Shown: positions 54,320 to 62,751 of the stretch, piece by piece
Layout: the number at the start of each line of letters is the position of its first letter
Position numbering within the stretch: the first letter of the stretch is position 1
Assembly (NCBI RefSeq): GCF_016735675.1
Contig: NZ_JAERSG010000006.1
Span: forward strand, 124,001 to 188,000
DNA from: Nocardioides baculatus
Lineage (GTDB): Bacteria > Actinomycetota > Actinomycetes > Propionibacteriales > Nocardioidaceae
Direction: 5' to 3'
Length of the DNA stretch: 64,000 nucleotides
The notes under the pieces: model-generated
Database searches by the model: none
What the model was told of the DNA's origin: nothing
The model's input: only the letters and a program-made list of their open reading frames with translations
Program-made: the position numbers and the translations under genes

Positions 54320-54670
54320 ATGAGCGATCAGCCCGACCTCAGCGCCGAGGACGCCAAGCTGGTGACGCTGGCCCGGGCGACGCGCGCGCGTGCCCGCTCC
54401 ACCGAGGGTGCCGCGGTACGCGACCTCGACGGCCGGACGTACGCCGCTGCGAGCGTCCGTCTCGAGCACCTGCGCCTTTCCGCGCTCGAGGTCTGCGTCG
54501 CGATGGCGTTGTCGTCGGGCTCGACCGGGCTCGAGGCCGCGGTGGTGCTGACCGACGGCGACGCCCCCGACCTCGCCGCCGCCATCGACTTCGCGGGACC
54601 CGACGTCCCGGTCCTCGTCGGTGACCCACGCGGTGTGGTCCACACCTGGTTGGCGACGCCCGGAGTGTGA
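54320..54670 (+). CDS. Cytidine deaminase-like protein lacking the catalytic zinc motifs
   Basis: A 116-residue protein with the CDA fold order: AEDAKLVTLARATRARARSTEGAAVRDLDGRTYAAASVRLEHLRLSALEVCVAMALSSG. Where active deaminases have HAE or CAE and PCxxC, it has SALEVCVA and no PCxxC, so it should not be a deaminase. Similar degenerate forms next to era occur in other actinobacteria as I recall. TAGGCT at 54307-54312, whose TAG is the stop of the HxlR gene, lies 7 bases before the ATG. Possible binding or regulatory role. Confidence 0.78.
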   Translation: MSDQPDLSAEDAKLVTLARATRARARSTEGAAVRDLDGRTYAAASVRLEHLRLSALEVCVAMALSSGSTGLEAAVVLTDGDAPDLAAAIDFAGPDVPVLVGDPRGVVHTWLATPGV

Positions 54671-54707
54671 CGTAGATGGTTGTGCAGCGCAACCATCTGT
54701 GACGTAG
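54666..54707 (+). promoter_or_regulatory. Compound operator upstream of the tmsAB-like genes
   Basis: AGATGGTTG (54674-54682) and CAACCATCT (54690-54698) form an inverted repeat around 7 bases. They are bordered by two copies of TGTGACGTAG (54666-54675 and 54698-54707). A TAGCGT box at 54742-54747 is 6 bases before the GTG at 54754, so a bound regulator here would sit just upstream of the promoter. The palindrome is of TetR-site size; no matching regulator gene is adjacent. Confidence 0.55.
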
Positions 54708-54753
54708 TCGATAGTCGCTCGCGAGTGTCCGCGCCGGTCGCTAGCGTGCTGCT

Positions 54754-56106
54754 GTGCGTACCCCGATCGGCTGGGACGAGCACGCTGCAGGAGTGGCGCG
54801 GCTCGAGGAGTCCTACGCCTCCCTGCCGTCCGACGCGCCGGTGCGGCTCGCGAAGCGCACGAGCAACCTCTTCCGGGGACGGACGGCGCTGACCGCCGGC
54901 CTCGACGTCTCCGGCCTCGACGGCGTGATCGAGGTCGACGGCGACGTCGCCGAGGTGCAGGGCATGTGCACCTACGAGCACCTCGTCGAGGCGACCCTCC
55001 CGCACGGCCGGATCCCGCTGGTCGTGCCCCAGCTGCGCACGATCACGCTCGGCGGGGCGGTCACCGGCCTCGGCATCGAGTCGACGAGCTTCCGCAGCGG
55101 GCTGCCGCACGAGTCCGTCCTCGAGATGGACGTGCTCACCGGCAGTGGCGAGGTCGTGACCTGCAAGCCAGGCGACGAGCTGTTCGACGCGTTCCCCAAC
55201 TCCTACGGCTCGCTCGGCTACGCCACCCGGCTGCGGATCGAGCTCGAGCCGGTCCAGGCCTTCGTTGCCCTTCGCCACGTCCGCTTCGACGACGCCCACG
55301 CGCTCGCCGAGGCCGTGGAGCGCATCGTCGCGACGCGCGAGTGGGATGGCGAGCGCGTCGACGGCCTCGACGGCGTGGCCTTCGCGCCCGACGAGCTCTA
55401 CCTGACGCTCGCGCGATGGACCGACGAGCCCGGCCCGACCAGCGACTACGCCGGCCAGCAGGTCTTCTACCGCTCGATCCAGCAGCGGTCGACCGACCGC
55501 CTCACGATGCTCGACTACCTCTGGCGCTGGGACACCGACTGGTTCTGGTGCTCACGTGCCTTCGGCGCCCAGCACCCGGTCGTACGACGACTGTGGCCGC
55601 GACGGCTGCGTCGCTCCGACGTCTACTGGAAGCTCGTCGCCCTCGACCGCCGCTTCGCCATCGGCGACCGGCTCGACCGGCGCGCCGGCCGGCCCCAGGG
55701 CGAGCGTGTGGTGCAGGACGTCGAGGTCCCGGTGGAGCGGCTGACCGAGTTCCTCGCGTGGTTCGACCGCGAGGTCGGCATGCGGCCGGTGTGGCTGTGT
55801 CCCCTGCGGCTGCGCGAGCGCGAGTGGCCGGGCTACCCGCTGACAGGCGGCACGACCTACGTCAACGTCGGCTTCTGGGGCGTGGTCAACGTCGGCCCCG
55901 ACGCCCCGCACTCGCCGCGCAACCGCGCGATCGAGGCGAAGGTCTCCGAGCTCGGCGGCCACAAGAGCCTCTACTCCGAGGCGTTTTACGCCCCGGACGA
56001 GTTCGACCGCCTCTACGGCGGCGAGCACCTCGCCCGGGTCAAGGGGGTCCACGACCCCGACGAGCGACTCACGTCCCTCTACGACAAGGTGGTACGACAA
56101 CGATGA
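54754..56106 (+). CDS. tmsA: FAD-binding oxidoreductase, TmsA/BfaA-like
   Basis: A 450-residue VAO/DHCR24-type flavoprotein. The FAD-binding PCMH domain has VIEVDGDVAEVQGMCTYEHLVEATLPHGRIPLVVPQLRTITLGGAVTGLGIESTSFRSGLPHESVLEMDVLTGSGEVVT. In mycobacteria and relatives, this reductase acts after the TmsB methyltransferase to make 10-methyl (tuberculostearic) fatty acids from oleoyl lipids. The gene is followed directly (4-base overlap) by such a methyltransferase, which supports the assignment. Nocardioides lipids contain 10-methyl acids. Start is leaderless at GTG 54754. Confidence 0.82.
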   Translation: MRTPIGWDEHAAGVARLEESYASLPSDAPVRLAKRTSNLFRGRTALTAGLDVSGLDGVIEVDGDVAEVQGMCTYEHLVEATLPHGRIPLVVPQLRTITLGGAVTGLGIESTSFRSGLPHESVLEMDVLTGSGEVVTCKPGDELFDAFPNSYGSLGYATRLRIELEPVQAFVALRHVRFDDAHALAEAVERIVATREWDGERVDGLDGVAFAPDELYLTLARWTDEPGPTSDYAGQQVFYRSIQQRSTDRLTMLDYLWRWDTDWFWCSRAFGAQHPVVRRLWPRRLRRSDVYWKLVALDRRFAIGDRLDRRAGRPQGERVVQDVEVPVERLTEFLAWFDREVGMRPVWLCPLRLREREWPGYPLTGGTTYVNVGFWGVVNVGPDAPHSPRNRAIEAKVSELGGHKSLYSEAFYAPDEFDRLYGGEHLARVKGVHDPDERLTSLYDKVVRQR

Positions 56107-57410
56107 GCTACAAGCTCGACTCCGGTTCCGGCCGGGTGACCGACGGACGGTTGTCCATCGGCGAGGCCATCGGCGGCCTCTTCCGAGGCGGTCTTCCCCT
56201 GCGCTTCACCGCCTACGACGGCAGCACGGCCGGACCGCGCGACGCGGAGATCGGCATGCACCTGCGCACCGAGCGCGGCCTGTCCTACCTGATGACCGCG
56301 CCCGGCGACCTCGGCCTCGCGCGGGCCTACACCGCCGGCGACCTCGACCTCGTCGGCGTGCACCCGGGCGACCCCTACGACGCCCTGGTCCTGCTCAAGG
56401 AGCACACCCACTTCCGGGTGCCGAGCCCGGCCGAGGTCGTGGCCATCGTGCGCAGCCTCGGGCTCTCCCACCTGCGCCCGCCGGCCCCGCCGCCGCAGGA
56501 GCACCTGCCTCGCTGGCGGCGCGCCGTGGAAGGTGTGCGTCACTCGCTCACCCGCGACGCCGAGGTCATCTCCCACCACTACGACGTCTCCAACCGCTTC
56601 TACGAGATGGTGCTCGGCCCCTCGATGGCCTACACCTGCGCCCTCTACGACCCGCCGACCGCGACGCTCGAGGATGCACAGGCCGCGAAGTTCGACCTCG
56701 TCGCCCGCAAGCTCGCCCTCCAGCCCGGGCAGCGGCTGCTCGACGTCGGCTGCGGCTGGGGGACGATGGTGCGCCACGCCGCCCGCGAGTACGGCGTACG
56801 CGCCCTCGGGGTGACGCTCTCGGCCGAGCAGGCTCAGTGGGCGCAGGCAGCCATCGAGCGCGAGGGGCTCGCCGACCTCGCCGAGGTGCGCCACCTCGAC
56901 TACCGCGCGGTGACCGAGACCGGGTTCGACGCGGTCAGCTCGATCGGGCTCATGGAGCACATCGGTGTGCGCAACTACCCCGCCTACTTCGACCACCTGC
57001 GGGATCGGCTCAAGCCCGGCGGCCGCCTGCTCAACCACTGCATCACCCGCCCGCACAACGGGAGGCAGCAGACCGGCGCGTTCATCGATCGCTACGTCTT
57101 CCCCGACGGCGAGCTCATCGGCTCGGGCACGATCATCGCGGCCGCGCAGGACCAGGGCCTCGAGGTGCACCACTCGGAGAACCTCCGCCTCCACTACGCC
57201 TCCACGCTCCGCGACTGGAACCGCAACCTCGTCGAGCACTGGGACGAGTGCGTGGCCGAGGTCGGCGAGGGCACTGCCCGGGTCTGGGGCCTCTACCTCG
57301 CCGGCTCGCGAGTCGGTTTCGAGCGCGACGAGGTCGAGCTCCACCAAGTGCTCGCGACCCGCAACCACGACGACGGACGGTCCGGCTTCCCGATGCGTCC
57401 CGACTGGTGA
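56103..57410 (+). CDS. tmsB: Fatty acid methyltransferase, TmsB/BfaB-like (CFAS family)
   Basis: A 435-residue cyclopropane-fatty-acyl-phospholipid synthase family enzyme. An N-terminal lipid-side domain is followed by ISHHYDVSNRFYEMVLGPSMAYTCALY, the CFAS hallmark, the SAM site LLDVGCGWGTMVRHAARE, the EHIGVRNYPAYFDHL segment and HSENLRLHYASTLRDWNRNL. With the overlapping flavin reductase gene this is the two-gene set for 10-methyl branched fatty acids: the enzyme adds a methylene at the double bond and the reductase saturates it. ATG at 56103 overlaps the previous stop by 4 bases. Confidence 0.85.
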   Translation: MSYKLDSGSGRVTDGRLSIGEAIGGLFRGGLPLRFTAYDGSTAGPRDAEIGMHLRTERGLSYLMTAPGDLGLARAYTAGDLDLVGVHPGDPYDALVLLKEHTHFRVPSPAEVVAIVRSLGLSHLRPPAPPPQEHLPRWRRAVEGVRHSLTRDAEVISHHYDVSNRFYEMVLGPSMAYTCALYDPPTATLEDAQAAKFDLVARKLALQPGQRLLDVGCGWGTMVRHAAREYGVRALGVTLSAEQAQWAQAAIEREGLADLAEVRHLDYRAVTETGFDAVSSIGLMEHIGVRNYPAYFDHLRDRLKPGGRLLNHCITRPHNGRQQTGAFIDRYVFPDGELIGSGTIIAAAQDQGLEVHHSENLRLHYASTLRDWNRNLVEHWDECVAEVGEGTARVWGLYLAGSRVGFERDEVELHQVLATRNHDDGRSGFPMRPDW

Positions 57411-57430
57411 CGCGGCGATAACCTCGGCGG

Positions 57431-58207
57431 ATGAGCACGCGGGCAGCCCAGTTCAGCGCACGGGTGGTGAGCCGTGAGCCGCTGACGGACCACCTCGTCC
57501 GGCTCGTCCTCGACGGCCTCGACGGCTTCGCCAGCACCGGTGTACCCGACGAGTGGGTCGGCCTCGTGGTGCCCGGTCAGTTCCAGAGCCGCTACTACAC
57601 CGTGCGGTCGTGGGACGGACGCGAGCTGGTCCTCGACATCGTGGTCCACGACGTCGGGCTGGTGACCGAGTGGGCGACGCGCGACTGCGTCGGCGACACG
57701 GTCACGATCACCGAGCCCAAGGCCTCCTTCGCGCCACCCGCCGACGCCGCCTGGCTGCTGCTCGCCGGCGACCTGACGGCCATGCCGGCGATGGCCCGCA
57801 TCCTCGAGAGCCACCCGGACCTGCCGTCCTACGTCCTCGCGGAGGTCCCGGACGACCTCGCCGGTTACCTCCCCATGCACGCCGAGGTGACGTGGCTCGA
57901 GCCGCCCGCACCCGGTCAGAGCGCGCTGGCGCAGGTCGTCGAGGGCATCGACTGGCCCGAGGGCGACGGCTACTTCTGGATGGCGGGGGAGTCGGCGCAG
58001 ATGCGCGCGATCCGCAAGCACCTGATGCGCGAGATCGGCCTCCCGACCAGCCACTACGACGTGATGGGCTACTGGCGCGCGACGCTCGGCCGGCAGCCGC
58101 GTGCGGTCGACCCCGGCCCCGTCTGGCGCGCGGGCAAGGCGGCAGGGAAGAGTGACGAGCAGATCTGGGCGGACTACGACGCGGCGCGAGAGGCAACTGA
58201 TGGCTGA
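57431..58207 (+). CDS. Siderophore-interacting protein (FAD-binding)
   Basis: A 258-residue SIP-family reductase. VPGQFQSRYYTVRSWDGRELVLDIVVHDVG is the FAD site (RxYTVR), GPASRWA-type positions appear as LVTEWATRDCVGDTV, and YFWMAGESAQMRAIRKHLMREIGLPTSHYDVMGYWR is the NADPH-binding C-terminus. It should reduce iron in imported siderophores in the cytoplasm. No siderophore synthesis or transport genes are near. TAACCT at 57419-57424 is 6 bases before the ATG. Its last 8 bases overlap era. Confidence 0.9.
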   Translation: MSTRAAQFSARVVSREPLTDHLVRLVLDGLDGFASTGVPDEWVGLVVPGQFQSRYYTVRSWDGRELVLDIVVHDVGLVTEWATRDCVGDTVTITEPKASFAPPADAAWLLLAGDLTAMPAMARILESHPDLPSYVLAEVPDDLAGYLPMHAEVTWLEPPAPGQSALAQVVEGIDWPEGDGYFWMAGESAQMRAIRKHLMREIGLPTSHYDVMGYWRATLGRQPRAVDPGPVWRAGKAAGKSDEQIWADYDAAREATDG

Positions 58208-59258
58208 CGAGCAGGACGACACCACCGTCGAGCTCGACGAGGACGAGCTGGAGGATGAGGTGGACGACGAGCTCGATGACGAGCTGGACGACGAGTTCGA
58301 CCTCTCCGGGGTCGCGCCGGCCGGTGCGTTCTACCAGGCGCCGGAGGGATACCGCAGCGGCTTCGCGTCCTTCGTCGGTCGCCCCAACGCGGGCAAGTCG
58401 ACGCTGACCAACGCACTCGTCGGTCAGAAGATCGTCATCACGTCGTCCAAGCCGCAGACCACCCGCAACGTCGTGCGCGGCATCGTCCACCGCGACGACG
58501 CGCAGCTGATCCTCGTCGACACCCCCGGCCTGCACCGGCCGCGCACGTTGCTCGGCGAGCGGCTCAACGACCTCGTCCGCACGACGTGGGCCGAGGTCGA
58601 CGTCGTCGCGGTGTGCTTCCCGGCCAACGAGAAGATCGGCCCCGGCGACCGGTTCCTCGTGACCGAGCTCGCCAAGGTGCGCCGTACGACCCGCATCGCC
58701 GTCGCCACCAAGACCGACCTCGTCACGCCCGAGCAGCTGGGCCAGCACCTCCTCGACATCGCCTCGCTGGGCGCCGAGACGTCGACCGAGTGGGCCGAGA
58801 TCGTGCCGGTCTCGGCCGTCAAGGGCGACCAGGTCGAGCTGCTGTCCGACCTGCTGGTCGGGCTGCTGCCCGAGGGGCCGCCGCTCTACCCCGACGGCGA
58901 CCTCACCGACGCGCCCGAGGAGGCGCTGGCTGCCGACCTGATCCGCGAGGCCGCGCTGGAGGGCGTGCGCGACGAGCTGCCGCACTCGATCGCCGTCGTC
59001 GTCGAGGAGATGGGCCTGCGCGAGGGCCGGCCCGACGACAAGCCGCTGCTCGACATCGTGGCCAACCTCTACGTCGAGCGCGACTCGCAGAAGGGGATCA
59101 TGATCGGCCACAAGGGCGCCCGCCTGCGCTCGGTCGGCACGGCCGCGCGCAAGCAGATCGAGGCGCTGCTCGGCACTCCCGTCTACCTCGACCTCCAGGT
59201 CAAGATCGCCAAGGACTGGCAGCGCGACCCGCGCCAGCTGCGCAAGCTCGGCTTCTAG
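58200..59258 (+). CDS. era: GTPase Era with an acidic N-terminal extension
   Basis: Era, 352 residues, a GTPase that binds 16S rRNA and aids 30S assembly. G1 GRPNAGKS (60-67), G2 TTRNVVRGI, G3 DTPGLHRP, G4 as TKTD, then the KH domain with GIMIGHKGARLRSVGTAARKQIEALLG. Unusual is the first 50 residues: 22 of the first 34 are Asp or Glu, in a repeating DELDDELDDE pattern. Ordinary Era proteins are near 300 residues and lack it. The ATG at 58200 overlaps the SIP gene by 8 bases. An internal start after the acidic part is not evident. Confidence 0.93.
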   Translation: MADEQDDTTVELDEDELEDEVDDELDDELDDEFDLSGVAPAGAFYQAPEGYRSGFASFVGRPNAGKSTLTNALVGQKIVITSSKPQTTRNVVRGIVHRDDAQLILVDTPGLHRPRTLLGERLNDLVRTTWAEVDVVAVCFPANEKIGPGDRFLVTELAKVRRTTRIAVATKTDLVTPEQLGQHLLDIASLGAETSTEWAEIVPVSAVKGDQVELLSDLLVGLLPEGPPLYPDGDLTDAPEEALAADLIREAALEGVRDELPHSIAVVVEEMGLREGRPDDKPLLDIVANLYVERDSQKGIMIGHKGARLRSVGTAARKQIEALLGTPVYLDLQVKIAKDWQRDPRQLRKLGF

Positions 59259-59260
59259 GC

Positions 59261-59764
59261 GTGGAGGTCGACCTCGTCACGGCCGCGACCGACGCGGACG
59301 CCGAGGAGCTGTGGCCCGTCTACGCGGAGGTCTTCGAGGAGACCCGTGATCTCGCCTCGTGGCGTGCCGACACGTGGGACCGCCACGTCGCGCGTGCGGG
59401 CTTCCGGCTCGCGCGGGTCCGTCGCGGCGGGGAGCTGATGGGTTTCGCCTACGGCCTCACGGGCGAGAACGGTCAGTGGTGGACCGACCGGGTGACGGCG
59501 GTCTGGCCCTCCGGCCTCGCCGACGAGTGGCTCGACGGGCACTTCGAGCTCGTGTCGCTCGGCGTACGTCCCGCCGCTCGCGGCCTCGGCGCAGGCGGCG
59601 TGCTCCTGGACGCAGTGACCGCGGACCTGCCGCACGACCGCTGGCTGCTCATGACGACCGCAGATCCTGCATACCCGGCGCGGCACCCCTACGCCTCACG
59701 CGGCTGGGACCTCGTCGGTCCGGGCCTCAGCGAGAAACAGGTCATCCTCGGTCGCCGGATCTGA
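59261..59764 (+). CDS. GNAT family N-acetyltransferase
   Basis: A 167-residue GNAT protein: VDLVTAATDADAEELWPVYAEVFEETRD at the N-terminus, the acetyl-CoA loop in LVSLGVRPAARGLGAGGVLLDAVTADL (R-x-x-G-x-G form) and WLLMTTADPAYPARHPYASRGWDLVG at the end. The GTG at 59261 lies 2 bases after the era stop, so it is translated from the era message. Substrate unknown. Confidence 0.88.
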   Translation: MEVDLVTAATDADAEELWPVYAEVFEETRDLASWRADTWDRHVARAGFRLARVRRGGELMGFAYGLTGENGQWWTDRVTAVWPSGLADEWLDGHFELVSLGVRPAARGLGAGGVLLDAVTADLPHDRWLLMTTADPAYPARHPYASRGWDLVGPGLSEKQVILGRRI

Positions 59765-59780
59765 CCGCTGTGTGCCCCGT

Positions 59781-59898
59781 GGGTGGCGGCACACGACATC
59801 GCGCGAGGACTTGAGTGGCGGCACACGACACCGGATCGGCGCCTCGGAGTGTCGTGTGCCGCCACCCAACGGGGGCCGGGTGTCGTGTGCCGCCACCC
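59781..59898. repeat. Four copies of an 18-bp unit, two forward and two inverted
   Basis: The unit (G)GGTGGCGGCACACGACA occurs at 59781-59798 and, with one or two changes, at 59813-59830; its reverse complement occurs at 59850-59867 and 59881-59898. Copies one/four and two/three can form nested stems. The array fills the gap between convergent genes and could stop transcription in both directions. Confidence 0.8.
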
Positions 59899-59906
59899 AG
59901 GTGGGG

Positions 59907-60557
59907 TCAGCTCCCGTCGCCGGAGGTGACCGCCAGCACGTGCGGCGGCACGGGGCGGTCGGGCCCGAGGTCGGGCGCGTCGACCGGGTCGTCGTACGCC
60001 ACGCGCATCGGCACGACGCCGGCCCAGACCGGCTCGTCGAGGTCCTCGTCGGGGTCGTCGGGGAAGCCGTCGCCGACCTTGACCGACCACTCGTCGAGCG
60101 GGACCCGCAGCACGGTGGTGGCCGCCAGCTCCCTGGCGCGCGGTGCCCGCAGCTCGGCCCAGCGGCCGGGCAGCAGGTGCTCGGTGAGCACCTCGAGCGC
60201 GTGCAGCTTCTCCTCGTCTGCGACGAGGGTGGCGGTGCCGAGCACGGTCGCGCTGCGGTAGCGCATGCTCGACTCGAAGGCGGACCGCGCGTAGACGAGG
60301 CCGTCGAGGTGCGTGACGCTGACGCAGACCGGAGCGCCGGTCGCGAGCACGCGCATCAGCCGGCTGCCGGTGGACCCGTGCAGGAGCAGGCTCCCGCCGT
60401 CGCGGGCGCACGCCATCGGCAGCACGAACGGTTGGCCGTCGACCTGGAAGCCGACCGCTGCCTGGAGCGCCTCGTCGAGGATCGCGTGGAGCGTCGCGAC
60501 GTCGCGCACCTGCTTCTCGGGCAGCCGGCGCACGTCGGTGCGCTCGCGAGGGGTCAT
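59907..60557 (-). CDS. Pyridoxamine 5'-phosphate oxidase family protein (NimA-like)
   Basis: A 216-residue split-barrel flavin-type protein: LHAILDEALQAAVGFQVDGQPFVLPMACARDGGSLLLHGSTGSRLMRVLATGAPVCVSVTHLDGLVYARSAFESSMRYRSATVLGTATLV is the PPOX/NimA core (Pyridox_ox_2). It probably binds FMN or heme; the reaction is unknown. ATG at 60557. It follows the septum-formation gene by 7 bases in the minus-strand direction and so may be cotranscribed. Confidence 0.88.
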   Translation of the reverse strand: MTPRERTDVRRLPEKQVRDVATLHAILDEALQAAVGFQVDGQPFVLPMACARDGGSLLLHGSTGSRLMRVLATGAPVCVSVTHLDGLVYARSAFESSMRYRSATVLGTATLVADEEKLHALEVLTEHLLPGRWAELRAPRARELAATTVLRVPLDEWSVKVGDGFPDDPDEDLDEPVWAGVVPMRVAYDDPVDAPDLGPDRPVPPHVLAVTSGDGS

Positions 60558-60564
60558 GGGCAGA

Positions 60565-61383
60565 TCATGCCGGGACCCAGCAGATCCCGTAGCGCTGCCC
60601 GGCGTCCCACTGCTCCTGCGTCGGACTCTCCTGCGACCAGGTGAAGTCGAGCGGGTCGGCGGCGCTTTCTCGTGCGGCGTCACCGCACGGACCGTCCATC
60701 AGGTCGGCGACGGCACCCTTCGACGGCAGCCGCTTGCCCGGGAGGTCGACGGTCGAGACCGCCCTCCACGCGTGCTTCGCGGCGCACCCGACCCGCTTGA
60801 ACGCCGTGGTGCCGGGCGCTGCGGTGGCGCACATCGCCACGGCCGGAGCGGCGCCGAACCCCTTCGTGGCGCGCGGCAGCGTCAGCAACCGGCGCGGCCC
60901 GGCGACGACGACCACGTCGCAGCGGAACCAGTCCGCGCCGGCCTCCGCGCGCTGGGGCGGAGGTGTGAAGTAGACCGATCGGGCCAGGGTCAGCCGCAGC
61001 TCCCGTGGCGTACGCCCCAGGTGCTTCGGGAGCCGCGCCGCACAGGTCGTGCGGGCCTGCTTCTGCGCGGCCTGCGAGTCGACGCGACGAACATGACCGG
61101 CCTTGGTCGCCAGCTTCAGCCGGCCGACGAAGTAGGTCTCCGCCGTGTGCTTGCGCTTGCACTTCACCGGCTCGGTGCGGCCCACCACGTTGACGGCCTG
61201 GCCGAAGGACAGCAGGTGGCACTCGCCGACCTTCGGCGTCGGGCCGGGATCGGGCGGCGGGGTGGTCTCGGTGGGGGTGGTCGACGCCGAGGGCGAGGGG
61301 GTGTCGCTCACGGGCTTCGTCGGGGACGACGTGCAACCCGACAGGGCCAGCACGAGCGCCGCGAGCGCGACGAGGGTCCTCAT
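60565..61383 (-). CDS. Septum formation family lipoprotein
   Basis: A 272-residue lipoprotein with lipobox LSGC at residues 14-17, a Ser/Thr/Pro linker, and a Septum_form domain (PF13845): VGECHLLSFGQAVNVVGRTEPVKCKRKHTAETYFVG, later CDVVVVAGPRR, VGCAAKHAWRAVSTVDLPG and CGDAARESAADPLDF. Several cysteines likely pair. The family is linked to septation in actinobacteria but the molecular role is not clear. Its ATG at 61383 overlaps the upstream flavodoxin gene stop by 4 bases. Confidence 0.86.
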   Translation of the reverse strand: MRTLVALAALVLALSGCTSSPTKPVSDTPSPSASTTPTETTPPPDPGPTPKVGECHLLSFGQAVNVVGRTEPVKCKRKHTAETYFVGRLKLATKAGHVRRVDSQAAQKQARTTCAARLPKHLGRTPRELRLTLARSVYFTPPPQRAEAGADWFRCDVVVVAGPRRLLTLPRATKGFGAAPAVAMCATAAPGTTAFKRVGCAAKHAWRAVSTVDLPGKRLPSKGAVADLMDGPCGDAARESAADPLDFTWSQESPTQEQWDAGQRYGICWVPA

Positions 61384-61865
61384 GCCATCACCAGGGCGGC
61401 CAGCGTCCCGCCCAGGTCGTACGCCGACTCCCGGTCCGCGTCGGCGACCTCGCCCAGCACCTCCAGGACCGGCGCCGCCTGGCGCCAGCCGAGTGCACCG
61501 ACGATCGACTGCACCGAGCGCACCGCGCCCGTGGCGTCGTAGCGGCCGTGGACGTAGAGCCCGAAGGGCTTGCGGCCTCCCTTGACCGCCCCTGCCGAGC
61601 CGTCGTCGGCGAGCGCGCCGCCGGCCTGGAGGAAGATCGAGTCGAAGAAGTGCTTGAGCGCGCCGCTCATGTAGCCGAAGTTCGCCGGTGTGCCGAGCAC
61701 GTAGCCGTCAGCGGTCAGCACGTCGTCGGCGTCGGCCTCGAGGGCGGCGCGGACGACGACCTCGACGCCCTCGATCGCGTCGTCCGAGGCACCCGCGACC
61801 ACCGCGTCGGTCAGGGCGGTGACCGACGGGGTCGGGGAGTGGTGGACCACCAGCAATCGGGGCAT
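61380..61865 (-). CDS. Flavodoxin-like NAD(P)H-dependent reductase
   Basis: A 161-residue FMN-binding flavodoxin-fold protein. LLVVHHSPTPSVTALTDAVVAGA holds the phosphate loop, TADGYVLGTPANFGYMSGALKHFFDSIFLQ the isoalloxazine-binding loop, and GGRKPFGLYVHGRYDATGAV the third. WrbA/FMN_red-like. TAGGCT on the minus strand is 6 bases before the ATG (61877 to 61872). It starts an operon with the septum-formation lipoprotein and PPOX genes. Confidence 0.87.
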   Translation of the reverse strand: MPRLLVVHHSPTPSVTALTDAVVAGASDDAIEGVEVVVRAALEADADDVLTADGYVLGTPANFGYMSGALKHFFDSIFLQAGGALADDGSAGAVKGGRKPFGLYVHGRYDATGAVRSVQSIVGALGWRQAAPVLEVLGEVADADRESAYDLGGTLAALVMA

Positions 61866-61900
61866 GACGTGAGCCTACGAGGCGAGTAGCGTCGATCGAC

Positions 61901-62659
61901 GTGAGCTTCGATGTGGCGGGTGAGGCGTACGACCGGTTCATGGGTCGCTACTCCCAGCCGCTCGCCCGCACGCTGGTCGACTGGCTCGAGGTCGCGCCCG
62001 GGCAGCGCGCCGTCGACGTCGGCTGCGGACCGGGCGCACTCACCGCGGTCCTGGTCGAGCGGCTGGGGGCCGACCACGTCGTGGCCGTCGACCCGAGCGA
62101 GCCGTTCGTCGCCGCCTGTCGTGACCGCAACCCGGGCGTGGACGTCCGTCAGGGAGGTGCCGAGTCGTTGCCCTTCGACGACGACTCCGCCGACGTCGCG
62201 GCCGCCTGCCTGGTCGTGCACTTCATGACCGACCCGGTCGCCGGCGTGCGCGAGATGGCGCGGGTGACCCGGCCCGGTGGCCGGGTCGGCGCCACGGTCT
62301 GGGACCTCAGGGGCTCCCGCGCGCCGATGGCGCCGTTGTGGACGGCGATGGCCGAGGTGGCGCCACAGCACCCCGACGAGAGCGACTTCCAGGGCGGGTC
62401 GCGCGAGAGCCTGGTCGGCATCCTCGAGCAGGCCGGCCTGACCGACATCGAGGCCGACGAGCTCGCCGTCACCGTCACCCACCCGACCTTCGAGGAGTGG
62501 TGGGAGCCCTACCAGCACGGCGTCGGTCCGGCGGGCGAGGCGATCGCCGCCCTCGACCCCGAGGCCCGCACCCGCCTCGAGCAGGTGCTGCGCCGCAACC
62601 TCGGCGACGGCCCGTTCGACGTCACCGCGGTGGCGTACGCCGCCCGCGGGCGGGCCTGA
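61901..62659 (+). CDS. Class I SAM-dependent methyltransferase
   Basis: A 252-residue methyltransferase: FDVAGEAYDRFMGRYSQPLARTLVDWL at the N-terminus, motif I AVDVGCGPGALTAVLVERLG, VVAVDPSEPFVAACR, GGAESLPFDDDSADVAAACLVVHFM and ARVTRPGGRVGATVWDL. Substrate unknown. GTG at 61901 has TAGCGT 8 bases before it, divergent from the flavodoxin gene (35 bp between starts). Confidence 0.87.
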   Translation: MSFDVAGEAYDRFMGRYSQPLARTLVDWLEVAPGQRAVDVGCGPGALTAVLVERLGADHVVAVDPSEPFVAACRDRNPGVDVRQGGAESLPFDDDSADVAAACLVVHFMTDPVAGVREMARVTRPGGRVGATVWDLRGSRAPMAPLWTAMAEVAPQHPDESDFQGGSRESLVGILEQAGLTDIEADELAVTVTHPTFEEWWEPYQHGVGPAGEAIAALDPEARTRLEQVLRRNLGDGPFDVTAVAYAARGRA

Positions 62660-62722
62660 GGTGTCCACGTTGTGGCCGGACCCGCGCCGGCACCGGCCGG
62701 CGCGGGCTATCGTGAACCCGTC

Positions 62723-62751
62723 ATGATGCGCAGCCGACTCCTCCTTCCCAG

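Noticed and set aside
59781..59898. CRISPR array
   Set aside because: Only four units, half of them inverted, and no cas genes; repeats of a CRISPR are in one direction.
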